Below, in pieces: positions 26,455 to 34,761 of a DNA stretch of 64,000 bases. Each line of letters starts with the position of its first letter. Position 1 is the first letter of the stretch. The position numbers were made by a program, and so were the translations under genes. The stretch is from Phycisphaerales bacterium (lineage in GTDB: Bacteria; Planctomycetota; Phycisphaerae; Phycisphaerales; UBA1924): the NCBI GenBank assembly GCA_029260515.1, contig JAJDDC010000019.1:62001-126000 (forward strand), given 5' to 3'. The notes under the pieces are model-generated. The model saw nothing but the letters and a program-made list of their open reading frames with translations. It did not search any database and had not been told where the DNA came from.

Positions 26455-27021
26455 ATGACGACGCTTCACCCCATCCCTACCTTTTGCGCCGCGATGCTAG
26501 CGCTCGGTCTCTGCGGCGCCGCCCCGTCGTGCCCGCAGCCCGCCGAAGATGCGCCCCGGCCCGCGCCCGAGGCGTACCGCTTCGAGGGGCGCCCGCCCGA
26601 GCGCCAGCTGGAGTTCTACATCGGCTCCTGGTCGTACGGCTTCGAACAGGGCGAGGGAAACTCAACCGTCCGTATGGTGCACGGCGGGAAGGTGCTCCGC
26701 GAAGAGGTCGTCGGCGTCGTTGCGGGCGCCGAGTTCACCGGCACGACGCTGGGCGTCTTCGATCCGCGCGCCGGCCACTGGAAACTGACCTGGGTCGATT
26801 CGTTCGCCAACTACCTCTCGATCATCGGCAGGGTCGAGGACGAGACATTTGTGATGCGCTGGACCATGCAGAGCCCGGCGGGCGACCCGGTCGAGCTCCG
26901 GCTCACGTACTCCGACATCACATCCGCCGACATGATGACGCAGATGCACGTGTCGAATGACGGGGGTGAGACCTGGCGGCTCGCGCGTCGTGCGAAGTAC
27001 ACGCGCACCAACGACGGGTGA
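26455..27021 (+). CDS. secreted DUF1579-like (lipocalin-type) protein
   Basis: The protein has 188 residues from the ATG at 26455, chosen because it starts a signal peptide (TFCAAMLALGLCGAAPS). The mature part is a beta-barrel type sequence: LEFYIGSWSYGFEQGEG, VVGVVAGAEFTGTTLGVFDP, WKLTWVDSFANYLSIIGRVEDETFVMRW. The order of elements resembles DUF1579/DUF1579-like proteins, which report a fold but not a function. Its TGA (27019-27021) abuts the stop of the convergent gene at 27022. Confidence 0.68.
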   Translation: MTTLHPIPTFCAAMLALGLCGAAPSCPQPAEDAPRPAPEAYRFEGRPPERQLEFYIGSWSYGFEQGEGNSTVRMVHGGKVLREEVVGVVAGAEFTGTTLGVFDPRAGHWKLTWVDSFANYLSIIGRVEDETFVMRWTMQSPAGDPVELRLTYSDITSADMMTQMHVSNDGGETWRLARRAKYTRTNDG

Positions 27022-27300
27022 TCAGCGTCCGCCGGCGCCCAGCTCGCCCGCGAGACGCCCGAGGCCCTCGAGGTCGCGGGTCGCGAGCACCTTGTCGATC
27101 TTCGCCTTAGCGAGCCCGGACTTGGCCAGCGCCTTCTCGGCACGCGCCCAGAGCTGATCGGTCTTCTTGTCGTTGCCGATCGCCAGGAACAACTCGGTGA
27201 CCAGCTCGCCCAGGCGCTGGGCGACGATGGTCTCCTCGTGCTCGTAGTAGCGGTCGATGATCTTGCGCTGCGTCTTGGAAAACTCGCGTCCGCCGGCCAT
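27022..27300 (-). CDS. small hypothetical protein cotranscribed with purM
   Basis: The protein has 92 residues: REFSKTQRKIIDRYYEHEET, then VAQRLGELVTELFLA, DQLWARAEKALAKSGLAKAKIDKVLATRD. It is basic to neutral and fully helical with no signal peptide or Cys. The ATG is 2 bp after the purM stop with a GGAGAAGAAG ribosome site, so it is translated from the purM message. The pattern (helices ending with a lone GAGGR) does not match a family I know. Confidence 0.72.
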   Translation of the reverse strand: MAGGREFSKTQRKIIDRYYEHEETIVAQRLGELVTELFLAIGNDKKTDQLWARAEKALAKSGLAKAKIDKVLATRDLEGLGRLAGELGAGGR

Positions 27301-27302
27301 GG

Positions 27303-28427
27303 CTACTTCTTCTCCGATTTGATGCGTGCCCTGCCCTTGCCCCTCGTGATTGTGCCCAGGCGGAAGACCGTCTCGCCCTGCTTCTCGAGGCGCTTGGCGA
27401 CCGAATCGGCGAACGTCGGGCGGACGATCAGGCAGTACCCCACGCCCATGTTGAAGACGCGGTCCATCTCCTTGCGATCGACGTTGCCCCGCTCCTGGAG
27501 GAACCCGAAGATCGGCGGGACCTCCCACGACTTCGCGTCGAGGACAGCGTCCACCTTGTCGTGCAGCGCCCGCTCCAGGTTGCCCGCCAGCCCCCCGCCT
27601 GTGATGTGGGCCATGCCAGTGACGACTTTTTTGACCTTGTAGGCCCGGAGCACGCGGACGATGGACGCGGCGTAGATCCGCGTGGGGGTCATCAATACCT
27701 CGCCGAGGGTCTTGGCAGAGTCGCCGTTGTCGCCGCTGACTTCGGGGTAGACCCTGTGCAGGTCGAGCATCGCGTGCTGGACGATGCGCCGCACGAGCGA
27801 GTAGCCGTTGGAGTGGACGCCCGAGGAGGCGAGGCCGAGCACGACGTCGCCCGGCTCGACGCGGGTCGAATCGGTCGCGCGGCTGAGTTCGACCACGCCC
27901 ACGCTGAAGCCCGCCAGGTCGAACTCGCCCGGGCGGTACAGGTCGTTCATCTCGGCGGTCTCGCCCCCGATCAGGGCGCACGCCGCCAGCTCGCACCCCT
28001 TGACGATCCCCTTCATGAGCTCGCCCAGCACCGCCTGATCGACCTTGTTGACCGCGATGTAGTCGAGGAACATCAGGGGCTCGGCGGACTCGACGACCAG
28101 GTCGTTGACGCACATCGCGACCAGGTCGATGCCGAGGGTGTCGTACCTGGAGAGCTCCATGCCCAGGTGGACCTTGGTGCCCACGCCGTCGGTGCACGCG
28201 ACGAGGACGGGGTCCTTGAAGTTGTGCTTGAAAAGACTCTCGTTGTAGTCGAGGCGCACCAAGCCGGCGAAGCCGCCCGGGCGGTCGAGGACGCGGGGGC
28301 CGAAGGTCTTGCGCATGCCCGCCTGGATGGAGGCGGCGAAGCGGTCGCCCGCCTCGATGTCCACGCCCGAGTCGGCGTAGGTGAGCCCCTGCTTGCCCGG
28401 TTTGGACCGCCCGCCGACACTGGCCAT
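27303..28427 (-). CDS. purM: phosphoribosylformylglycinamidine cyclo-ligase (AIR synthetase)
   Basis: The protein has 374 residues from the ATG at 28427. It closes the imidazole ring of AIR in purine synthesis, using ATP. Landmarks: [104 protein letters not shown]. All are in the standard order and the length is normal (about 350). It shares a transcript with the 92-residue protein and is divergent from metK. Confidence 0.96.
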   Translation of the reverse strand: MASVGGRSKPGKQGLTYADSGVDIEAGDRFAASIQAGMRKTFGPRVLDRPGGFAGLVRLDYNESLFKHNFKDPVLVACTDGVGTKVHLGMELSRYDTLGIDLVAMCVNDLVVESAEPLMFLDYIAVNKVDQAVLGELMKGIVKGCELAACALIGGETAEMNDLYRPGEFDLAGFSVGVVELSRATDSTRVEPGDVVLGLASSGVHSNGYSLVRRIVQHAMLDLHRVYPEVSGDNGDSAKTLGEVLMTPTRIYAASIVRVLRAYKVKKVVTGMAHITGGGLAGNLERALHDKVDAVLDAKSWEVPPIFGFLQERGNVDRKEMDRVFNMGVGYCLIVRPTFADSVAKRLEKQGETVFRLGTITRGKGRARIKSEKK

Positions 28428-28534
28428 GCCCGGAGCATACGCGGCTTGGGGCGGGGCGCCTCGCCCGGCTGGCCGGGGGAATCGGGGCGGATACCATCCC
28501 GCTCGCACACACCGATCCAGACGCAGGAGCCCGC

Positions 28535-29683
28535 ATGCCCTCGCATCTCTTCACATCCGAATCCGTCTCGATGGGGCACCCCGACAAGGTCGCCGACCAG
28601 ATCTCCGACGCCGTCCTCGACGCGATGCTCCGCGACGACCCGCACTCGCGTGTCGCGTGCGAGACGATGGTCGCAACGGGCCTGGTCGTCGTCGCGGGCG
28701 AGGTGACGACCCAGACGTACGTGGACATCAAGAACATCGTCCGCGAGACCATCCGCGAGATCGGGTACACCGACGCCAACATGCGATTCGACTGCGACTC
28801 GTGCGCCGTCCTCGAAGCACTCAACACCCAGTCGCCCGACATCGCCCAGGGCGTCGATCGCGAGGGCGCGGGCGACCAGGGCATGATGTTCGGCTTCGCC
28901 TGCTCCGAGACAGAAGAGCTCATGCCCCTGCCCATCCAGCTCGCCCACAGGCTGGTGGAGCGCCAGGCCAACGTCCGGCGTGACGGCTCGATCCCGGGCC
29001 TGCGGCCAGACGCCAAGAGCCAGGTCACGGTCGAGTACGACGGCGCAAAGCCCGTGTCCGTGGACACCGTCGTCCTCTCCACCCAGCACGACCGCACATG
29101 GAACGACCGCCAGGACGCGCTCAAGAAGGATGTCACCGAGCAGATCCTCAAGCCCGTGCTCGGCGAGTGGTGGAACCCGTCGATCAAGGTCCACGTCAAC
29201 CCCACCGGACGCTTCGAGATCGGCGGGCCCCACGGCGACTGCGGCCTGACCGGGCGCAAGATCATCGTGGACACCTACGGCGGGCGCGGGCGCCACGGCG
29301 GGGGCGCCTTCTCGGGCAAGGACCCGACCAAGGTGGACCGCTCCGCCGCGTACATGGCGCGGTACATCGCCAAGAACGTCGTCGCCGGCGGACTCGCCGA
29401 CCAGTGCGAGCTGCAGCTCTCGTACGCCATCGGCGTCGCCGAGCCGACCTCGATCCACCTGGACTGCAACGGCACCGAGAAGGTCAGCGCCGAGAAGATC
29501 GTCGCCGCGATCCGCGACACGTTCACGCTCACGCCCCGCGGCATCATCGAGACGCTCGGGCTCCGCAAGCCGATCTACGCCCCCACCGCCCGGCACGGGC
29601 ACTTCGGGCGCAAGCCCCAGGGCGACTTGTTCAGCTGGGAGAAGACGGACAAGGCCGAGACGCTCAAGAAGGCCGTCGGCTGA
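28535..29683 (+). CDS. metK: S-adenosylmethionine synthetase
   Basis: The protein has 382 residues. It makes SAM from methionine and ATP. Motifs: [19 protein letters not shown], the loop [12 protein letters not shown], the ATP-binding hexapeptide [24 protein letters not shown] segment, and the P-loop-like [16 protein letters not shown]. No SAM riboswitch was recognised in the 107-bp divergent gap upstream. It is monocistronic as far as can be seen and convergent with nadD. Confidence 0.97.
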   Translation: MPSHLFTSESVSMGHPDKVADQISDAVLDAMLRDDPHSRVACETMVATGLVVVAGEVTTQTYVDIKNIVRETIREIGYTDANMRFDCDSCAVLEALNTQSPDIAQGVDREGAGDQGMMFGFACSETEELMPLPIQLAHRLVERQANVRRDGSIPGLRPDAKSQVTVEYDGAKPVSVDTVVLSTQHDRTWNDRQDALKKDVTEQILKPVLGEWWNPSIKVHVNPTGRFEIGGPHGDCGLTGRKIIVDTYGGRGRHGGGAFSGKDPTKVDRSAAYMARYIAKNVVAGGLADQCELQLSYAIGVAEPTSIHLDCNGTEKVSAEKIVAAIRDTFTLTPRGIIETLGLRKPIYAPTARHGHFGRKPQGDLFSWEKTDKAETLKKAVG

Positions 29684-29710
29684 TACCGATATCCCGTCCA
29701 CACGACGGGG

Positions 29711-30469
29711 CTACGCGGACAGGTACAGCCCCTCGCGCACGATGTACGCGCGGACGCCCTCGTCAAGGTGCTCGATCGGGCGCCCGCGCCGCCCGGGGTC
29801 GTGCAGAGCCCCCCGGATATCTGTCGCGCTCGCGTCGATGATCTCGGTCGGCGCCATCCACGATCTCCACCGGTCTACCTCGGCGTGCGTCCAGACGCCC
29901 ACGCCCCGCAGGCGGTCGCACAGGTCGTCCGCCGTCGGCACGTCGCCCCGTGGCACGACCACGGGCGCGGCCAGCCCCAGGATGTCGCGAAAATCGCGCC
30001 ACCGGTGGAACGCGACCGCCTGGTCGGCGCCGATCAGGAAGCGGAGCTCGGCCCCTTGTTCGCCCGCGGGGGCATGCAGGAGGGGGGGGCTTCCCGCCCC
30101 CCCGCCCACACCCCGCGCCGCGCGCGCCCGGCGCAGCGTGTCCACCCAGTAGCTCGCCCTGTCGGACGCCTCGGCCCGGTCGATCTCGTCGGTCCAGACC
30201 GCTGTGCGCCCGATCCCCTCGCACACGATCCGCAGCATCTCGACGCGGCTCGCGTCTCCCGCCTCGGGTGCATCGGCCTTGTGCGGCGAGCGGGCCGCGG
30301 GCACGAACACGACCCAGGCCCCGGGCCCGAGCGTCGCACGCCGGGCCTGGTCGGCCAGGCGTGCGTGCGCCCCGTGCGGCGGGTCGAACGTGCCCCCGAC
30401 GAGCAGCGCCGCCCCGGGGCCCGCGGGCCACGGCGTGATCGGCGCGAGGATCTGAGACGCCTCGTCCAT
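29711..30469 (-). CDS. nadD: nicotinate-nucleotide adenylyltransferase
   Basis: The protein has 252 residues. It adenylates nicotinate mononucleotide in NAD synthesis. The nucleotidyltransferase start is VGGTFDPPHGAH at residues 24-35, and IDASATDIRGAL near the end matches the ISSTxIR motif. Two points are odd. The usual HxGH is H32-G-A-H35, so the third position is Ala. An internal Gly-rich insert (ARGVGGGAGSPPLLHAP) contains an 8-G run at the DNA level (30082-30089). Gene order with tRNA-Glu and metK gives no further clue. Confidence 0.85.
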   Translation of the reverse strand: MDEASQILAPITPWPAGPGAALLVGGTFDPPHGAHARLADQARRATLGPGAWVVFVPAARSPHKADAPEAGDASRVEMLRIVCEGIGRTAVWTDEIDRAEASDRASYWVDTLRRARAARGVGGGAGSPPLLHAPAGEQGAELRFLIGADQAVAFHRWRDFRDILGLAAPVVVPRGDVPTADDLCDRLRGVGVWTHAEVDRWRSWMAPTEIIDASATDIRGALHDPGRRGRPIEHLDEGVRAYIVREGLYLSA

Positions 30470-30512
30470 CGCGTGATGGTACCGGCGTCGCGGGCTACCA
30501 TGCGGGCACGCA

Positions 30513-30587
30513 GGCCCCGTCGTCTAGTCTGGTCCAGGACACCAGGTTTTCATCCTGGTAACACGGGTTCGAATCCCGTCGGGGTCA
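30513..30587 (+). tRNA. tRNA-Glu (anticodon UUC)
   Basis: A 75-nt cloverleaf: acceptor GGCCCCG pairs with CGGGGTC, anticodon stem CCAGG/CCTGG with loop TTTTCAT (anticodon TTC), T arm CGGGT TCGAATC CCGT-type with GGTTCGAATC. The discriminator base is A and CCA is not encoded. One G-U pair lies in the acceptor. Confidence 0.95.
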
Positions 30588-30643
30588 TTGGTTGCCAGCG
30601 TCTCGCCACCAGGTCATACGGTGTGTGTACGCCAGGTGGGAAC

Positions 30644-31663
30644 ATGAAGAAGCGTTGGATCGTCCTGATCGTCATCCTCGCTCTCAGCCCCCTGTTGCTG
30701 TGCGTGGGCCTTCTCTCGACCAGCTTCATCAAAGGATTCGTGCGCGCCCTGCAATCGCTCACGCAGTTGCCCGAGCAGTCCGAGGTCTCGCTCGCCGAGG
30801 CTCACGCCGCGCATACGACAGTCCTTGAAGAACGATACTCCTTTGGTCCCAACCCGCTCCCCTACCGGCTGGGCCGCGAGTTGGTCGAGACCTCGTACAT
30901 GGGCCCGCTCGGCCCGATGCAGGCGCTGGCCTCGCCCGTCGATGCCGATCGTGATCCGCGCCCCGCCGTCATATGGATCACCGGGGGCTTCGGCGGGCTC
31001 GGTGACTTCATCTGGGACGCCTCGGAACCCGACAACGACCAGGGCATCACCTCGTTCCTCGGGCGTGAGATTGTCCTGTTCCTCCCGGCTCTGCGCGGCG
31101 AGCACGACAATCCGGGCGTGTTCGAATGCTTCTACGGCGAGGCCGATGACGTCGCCGCCGCCGTCGAGCACGTCGCCCGACGCCCCGACGTCGAACCCGA
31201 TCGCGTATTCCTCATGGGGCACAGCTCCGGCGGGACCAACGCGCTGTTCGCGTCCATGCTCACCGACACCCCCGCTGGCGTTGTCGTGTTCGGCGCCGCC
31301 CCGGACATGACTGTCGTCAACGAGGGCGAGGGCTATGGCGTCGAGCCATACGACGTACACGACCCCATCGAGATCTCGCTCCGGTCCCCCATCCGGTTCA
31401 CAAAGTACATCAAAGCGCCGGTGCTCTACGTCGAGGGCGAGGACTCCGGCTATCCCTACGATGCGGTGAGGATGCAAGACGTTGCACTCAATCACGGTGT
31501 CAGCTTCCGGACCATCATCGTGCGGGGCGGCAACCACCACAACGTGCTCCGCCCGATCAAGGACCTGCTGGCCGACAGGATCGAGTCGGGCCGGGCCGAC
31601 CTGCCGACGCCCGCAGAGGTCCAGCGCGCGTTCGACCGCTTCGATTTCTCAGCGGCGCCCTGA
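30644..31663 (+). CDS. alpha/beta hydrolase (prolyl-oligopeptidase-like fold), membrane-anchored or secreted
   Basis: The protein has 339 residues from the ATG at 30644 (AGGTGG before it). The first 25 residues form an uncleaved anchor or signal (MKKRWIVLIVILALSPLLLC). The catalytic domain has the nucleophile elbow MGHSSGGTNA with S194, an oxyanion-type loop ITGGFGGLGDF, an acid in VEGEDSGYPYD (E264-D267), and H298/H299 in RGGNHHNVLRP. The substrate is unknown; esterase or peptidase both fit. It starts 56 bp after tRNA-Glu. Confidence 0.85.
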   Translation: MKKRWIVLIVILALSPLLLCVGLLSTSFIKGFVRALQSLTQLPEQSEVSLAEAHAAHTTVLEERYSFGPNPLPYRLGRELVETSYMGPLGPMQALASPVDADRDPRPAVIWITGGFGGLGDFIWDASEPDNDQGITSFLGREIVLFLPALRGEHDNPGVFECFYGEADDVAAAVEHVARRPDVEPDRVFLMGHSSGGTNALFASMLTDTPAGVVVFGAAPDMTVVNEGEGYGVEPYDVHDPIEISLRSPIRFTKYIKAPVLYVEGEDSGYPYDAVRMQDVALNHGVSFRTIIVRGGNHHNVLRPIKDLLADRIESGRADLPTPAEVQRAFDRFDFSAAP

Positions 31664-31732
31664 CAACGACCAGTCCTGCGCGATCCCCGTACACCCACTC
31701 CAGGGCAACCGCCAAAATGAATCCGGGGCGGG

Positions 31733-31761
31733 CGCCGATCGCCCGCCCCGGTCACGCGTCG
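31733..31761. terminator. 11-bp GC-rich hairpin between convergent genes
   Basis: Perfect stem CCGGGGCGGGC (31733-31743) with GCCCGCCCCGG (31751-31761), 7-nt loop, in the 109-bp gap between the hydrolase and the convergent dockerin gene. No clear T-run; likely bidirectional termination or mRNA protection. Confidence 0.55.
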
Positions 31762-31772
31762 CCTCCAAACAC

Positions 31773-34478
31773 CTACGGACAACCCTGCGCGAACAGCGTC
31801 AGGAACTCGATGACGTCGCTGAAATCAAACTGCCCGAACGGCTCGGCGCAGTCCACGCTCGGGTCCATCGCCGCGAACGCGACGAGGAACGCGATGACGT
31901 CGCTGAAGTCAAGCTGCCCGAACGGCTCGGCCAGGTCCGCGGGGCACCCGTCCCAGCCCGCTGTCGCCGGCGCCGTGAAGCAGTAGACGAACGAGCAGCA
32001 CTCCTCCAGATTCTGCGTGTGGATGCTCACGCGCACGCAGTACTCCTCGCCAGGCGTCAGCGTGCCCATGTCGATCTTGATCGGCCCGCTGACCCCGTTG
32101 GGCAGCAGCGTCGGCAGATCGACGTAGTCGGGCGTAATCGTGAAGCTCCCGGCCGGGTCGGGCACAATGAAGACATGCTCGACCACGTCAGGCGTCATGT
32201 TCTGGATCGTGAACGTGAGCGAGTAGTTCAGCAGGTCCGGGCTCGGGCCCACGAGCGACACCTCCGTCAGCACCAGGCAATCACAGTCGGGCAGCTCGAT
32301 GCACGTGTCGATCGCGCAGCACTCCTCGAGGAACTCGTCGGCCAGCGCCAGGTGCAGCGGGTAGCACGCCAGCCCGTCGTCGGGCGGGCAGATGCGGATC
32401 GTGATCGGGCCGGACGTCTGGCCGTTGGGCACGACGCTGGGCAGCGTGACGAGGTGCGGCGTCACGTTCGGGTCCGGGATCAGGATGTACCTCACGCCCA
32501 CGCCCGAGTTGTTGGTGAACGTGAAGGTGTAGTCGTAGCAGCCGGTCCAGCCCATGTCGTCCCCGACGCACGAGACGCGTTCCTCGTTCAGCTCGCCGCA
32601 CGCGCGCGGGCACGAGATCTCCAGGTCGCCCTGCTGCCACTTGTCGTGGGTGGCGAAGTTCTGGTCCATGTCCACGTAGATGCCGTCGAGCGCCGGGACG
32701 CCACCCGCGAAGGGCAGGCCGAGGATGCCGTAGACCCACGTCGGCGGCGCCTGGATGAAGTCGGCGGTCGTCCAGACGTTGACGACGGCGTTGGTCGTGT
32801 CATAGTCGTAGTCCACGCCTCCGGCGCACGAGTTTGGTTGCGCTGCCGCGCCGGCCTGGAACGTGTTTGGCGAGGGAACCCAGGCGCCCGCGGCCTCGTC
32901 GTAGCAGAACTCGAGCAGGCGGCTCTCGTGCGCGTCCGAGATGGTGTCGTTGGCCATGCTCCGCTCGCCCACCAGCATGCAGCAGTCGGGCGAGAAGCTC
33001 AGGTCCGCGATCGGGTTGCTGGTGCCGAAGCCACCCCCGCCCGCGTAGGGGTAGGCGACCATGTCGATCTCGAGCTGCTCGGTCCCTGGGATGAACTCGC
33101 CCGTGTTGGGGCCCGAGTCGATGAGGTCCACCGACCAGACCTCGTTGGCAACGAACGAGATGTCGCCGCCGAGGTCGGAGCAGTTGGTCTCGCGCCAGAC
33201 GCTGTAGTACAGGCGCCCGCCGCTCGTGCGGACCGCCCAGACACGCTGCCCGCGGAACGTCAGCGGGTGCCCCGCGGTCGGGATGAAGCCCGGGCCCGGG
33301 TCCGCCGGGTCGGGCAGGCCGCCGGCGACGACCGCGCCGGTCGCGTGCTTGTAGGTGCTCAGGACTGCGCCCGAGGTGTCGAGGCGGTAGATCCGCCCGT
33401 CCTCGTGGTTGGAGACGTAGAGGTCCCCGCTCGTGCAGTCGAAGCAGATGTTGCCGAGGCCCGGGTACGACTCGGAGCCGCTGGCGGGGTAGAGACCCCC
33501 GACGTACGCGGGGTCCGAGGCGTTGGGCAGGGCGGCGAAGAACGACGCGACGCCGGTGGCCGAGCTGATCTTGTAGATCGCGCCCGGGCGCCCGTTGGGG
33601 TTGGCGGTGTTGGCCGAGAGCGTGCCCAGGCCGTCGCCGAAGATCTGGGGAGGTGAGCAGGCGTTGTTGGCGCTGCCGTAGACAGACGAATGCGCGACGT
33701 AGATGTTCCCCTGGTCGTCGAGCGTCACGCCGTAGACCGATCCCAGCTCGGTGAACGACCAGTTGGTGCTGTTCGAGAACGAATAGATCGGGGCGGCGTT
33801 CCAGTTCGCGCCGATCGGCGCCGAGCCCTGGTTGCTGATGTCCACCACATCCAGCGAGTTGAACCCGCCCAGGAAGCCCTGCTGGGTGACGACCGCGACC
33901 GCGCCGGTGTAGCCCGTGAACGCGGGGGCCTTGCCGCAGCAGTCGTCGCAGACGATCGGCTCGGTCGGGCACGGCTCGCCCTCGCACTCGATCAGGAACT
34001 CCCCCTGCCAGCAGATGTCGATCCCCGACCCGATCTGGATCAGGTACTCCTGCCCGCAGATCACGTCGACGATCACCTCGGCCTGGGGCGAGCAGAAATC
34101 GTCGTCGCACTGGAGCGCGCTCACGCCCGCCGTCGGGCAGGCGCACCCGTCGTAGATCGCGATCTTCGTGTCGGCCGTCGTCAGCCCGCAGGTCGAGACG
34201 GTCACGGCGCCGGTGCACGGCGCGGTCCAGCAGTACCACAGGTCGAAGAAGATCGCCGGGCCCAATGGACCGTTGGAGCACCCGAAGTTGTTCTGCCCCT
34301 CGACGCCCGTGGTCGCCTCGCAGTTGTCGAACACGAAGAATCCGGTCCCCGAGATCGCCAGGGGCGTGTCGCACCCGTCGTTCGAGGGCTGCGCCAGCGC
34401 CGACGATCCGGTGAGAGACAGACACGCGACAACCGCCAGCGGCACGAGGCCGCCCGCACGGGCATACATGCGACGCAT
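31773..34478 (-). CDS. large secreted beta-propeller protein with C-terminal dockerin-like module
   Basis: The protein has 901 residues from the ATG at 34478 (GAGGGG before it). A signal peptide ends near SSALA. Residues about 25-180 form a Cys-rich domain (CDTPLAISGTGFFVFDNC, YDGCACPTAGVSALQCDDDFC). Residues about 190-480 look like an NHL/SMP-30-type propeller (GVTLDDQGNIYVAHSS, GNICFDCTSGDLYVSNHEDG). Two Ig-like repeats follow (IPDPNVTPHLVTLPSVVPNG and PTLLPNGVSGPIKIDM). The dockerin-like module has CPADLAEPFGQLDFSDV and CAEPFGQFDFSDVIEFL, ending in QGCP. At least four Cys pairs suggest an oxidised extracellular protein. Binding partner of the module is unknown; no cohesin is seen. Confidence 0.85.
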   Translation of the reverse strand: MRRMYARAGGLVPLAVVACLSLTGSSALAQPSNDGCDTPLAISGTGFFVFDNCEATTGVEGQNNFGCSNGPLGPAIFFDLWYCWTAPCTGAVTVSTCGLTTADTKIAIYDGCACPTAGVSALQCDDDFCSPQAEVIVDVICGQEYLIQIGSGIDICWQGEFLIECEGEPCPTEPIVCDDCCGKAPAFTGYTGAVAVVTQQGFLGGFNSLDVVDISNQGSAPIGANWNAAPIYSFSNSTNWSFTELGSVYGVTLDDQGNIYVAHSSVYGSANNACSPPQIFGDGLGTLSANTANPNGRPGAIYKISSATGVASFFAALPNASDPAYVGGLYPASGSESYPGLGNICFDCTSGDLYVSNHEDGRIYRLDTSGAVLSTYKHATGAVVAGGLPDPADPGPGFIPTAGHPLTFRGQRVWAVRTSGGRLYYSVWRETNCSDLGGDISFVANEVWSVDLIDSGPNTGEFIPGTEQLEIDMVAYPYAGGGGFGTSNPIADLSFSPDCCMLVGERSMANDTISDAHESRLLEFCYDEAAGAWVPSPNTFQAGAAAQPNSCAGGVDYDYDTTNAVVNVWTTADFIQAPPTWVYGILGLPFAGGVPALDGIYVDMDQNFATHDKWQQGDLEISCPRACGELNEERVSCVGDDMGWTGCYDYTFTFTNNSGVGVRYILIPDPNVTPHLVTLPSVVPNGQTSGPITIRICPPDDGLACYPLHLALADEFLEECCAIDTCIELPDCDCLVLTEVSLVGPSPDLLNYSLTFTIQNMTPDVVEHVFIVPDPAGSFTITPDYVDLPTLLPNGVSGPIKIDMGTLTPGEEYCVRVSIHTQNLEECCSFVYCFTAPATAGWDGCPADLAEPFGQLDFSDVIAFLVAFAAMDPSVDCAEPFGQFDFSDVIEFLTLFAQGCP

Positions 34479-34547
34479 TGTGGAACCCCTCAGACTCAGC
34501 GCCGGAAAGGCGCAGCGTTCGCGCTCCCGCCCCAACGAGCCCGCGCG

Positions 34548-34597
34548 TAAACCACGATTGGTTTATCCTTGACGAGCGAGAATGTCAACGAAATGTT
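34548..34597. promoter_or_regulatory. palindrome and candidate promoter in the divergent gap
   Basis: A perfect 7-bp inverted repeat TAAACCA-CGAT-TGGTTTA (34548-34565), unusually AT-rich here, is followed by TTGACG (34569-34574), 17 bp and AATGTT (34592-34597). A GTCAA copy at 34584-34588 mirrors TTGAC. The site lies between the dockerin gene and the peptidase gene and could bind a regulator serving both. The minus-10 is weak. Confidence 0.4.
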
Positions 34598-34761
34598 TGG
34601 TGCGGCATCCGTTCGTGGCTGCTGCAATCCGTACAGGGCGCAACGGCCCGGAGTTCGGAGAGTCGTCCGAGACCGGACGGGAAACGTTCGCACCGCCCGA
34701 CACTCCCGAGGTACAACAGGGCACGCAACCCGACCCGGGCGCAGAATCAGAGGGAGCCCGC

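Noticed and set aside
28428..28534. SAM riboswitch before metK
   Set aside because: The 107-bp gap shows neither the conserved core nor a terminator/antiterminator arrangement of known SAM riboswitches.
31482..33656. 724-codon plus-strand frame opposite the propeller/dockerin gene
   Set aside because: Antisense shadow; the minus-strand frame has a signal peptide, Cys pattern and dockerin module.
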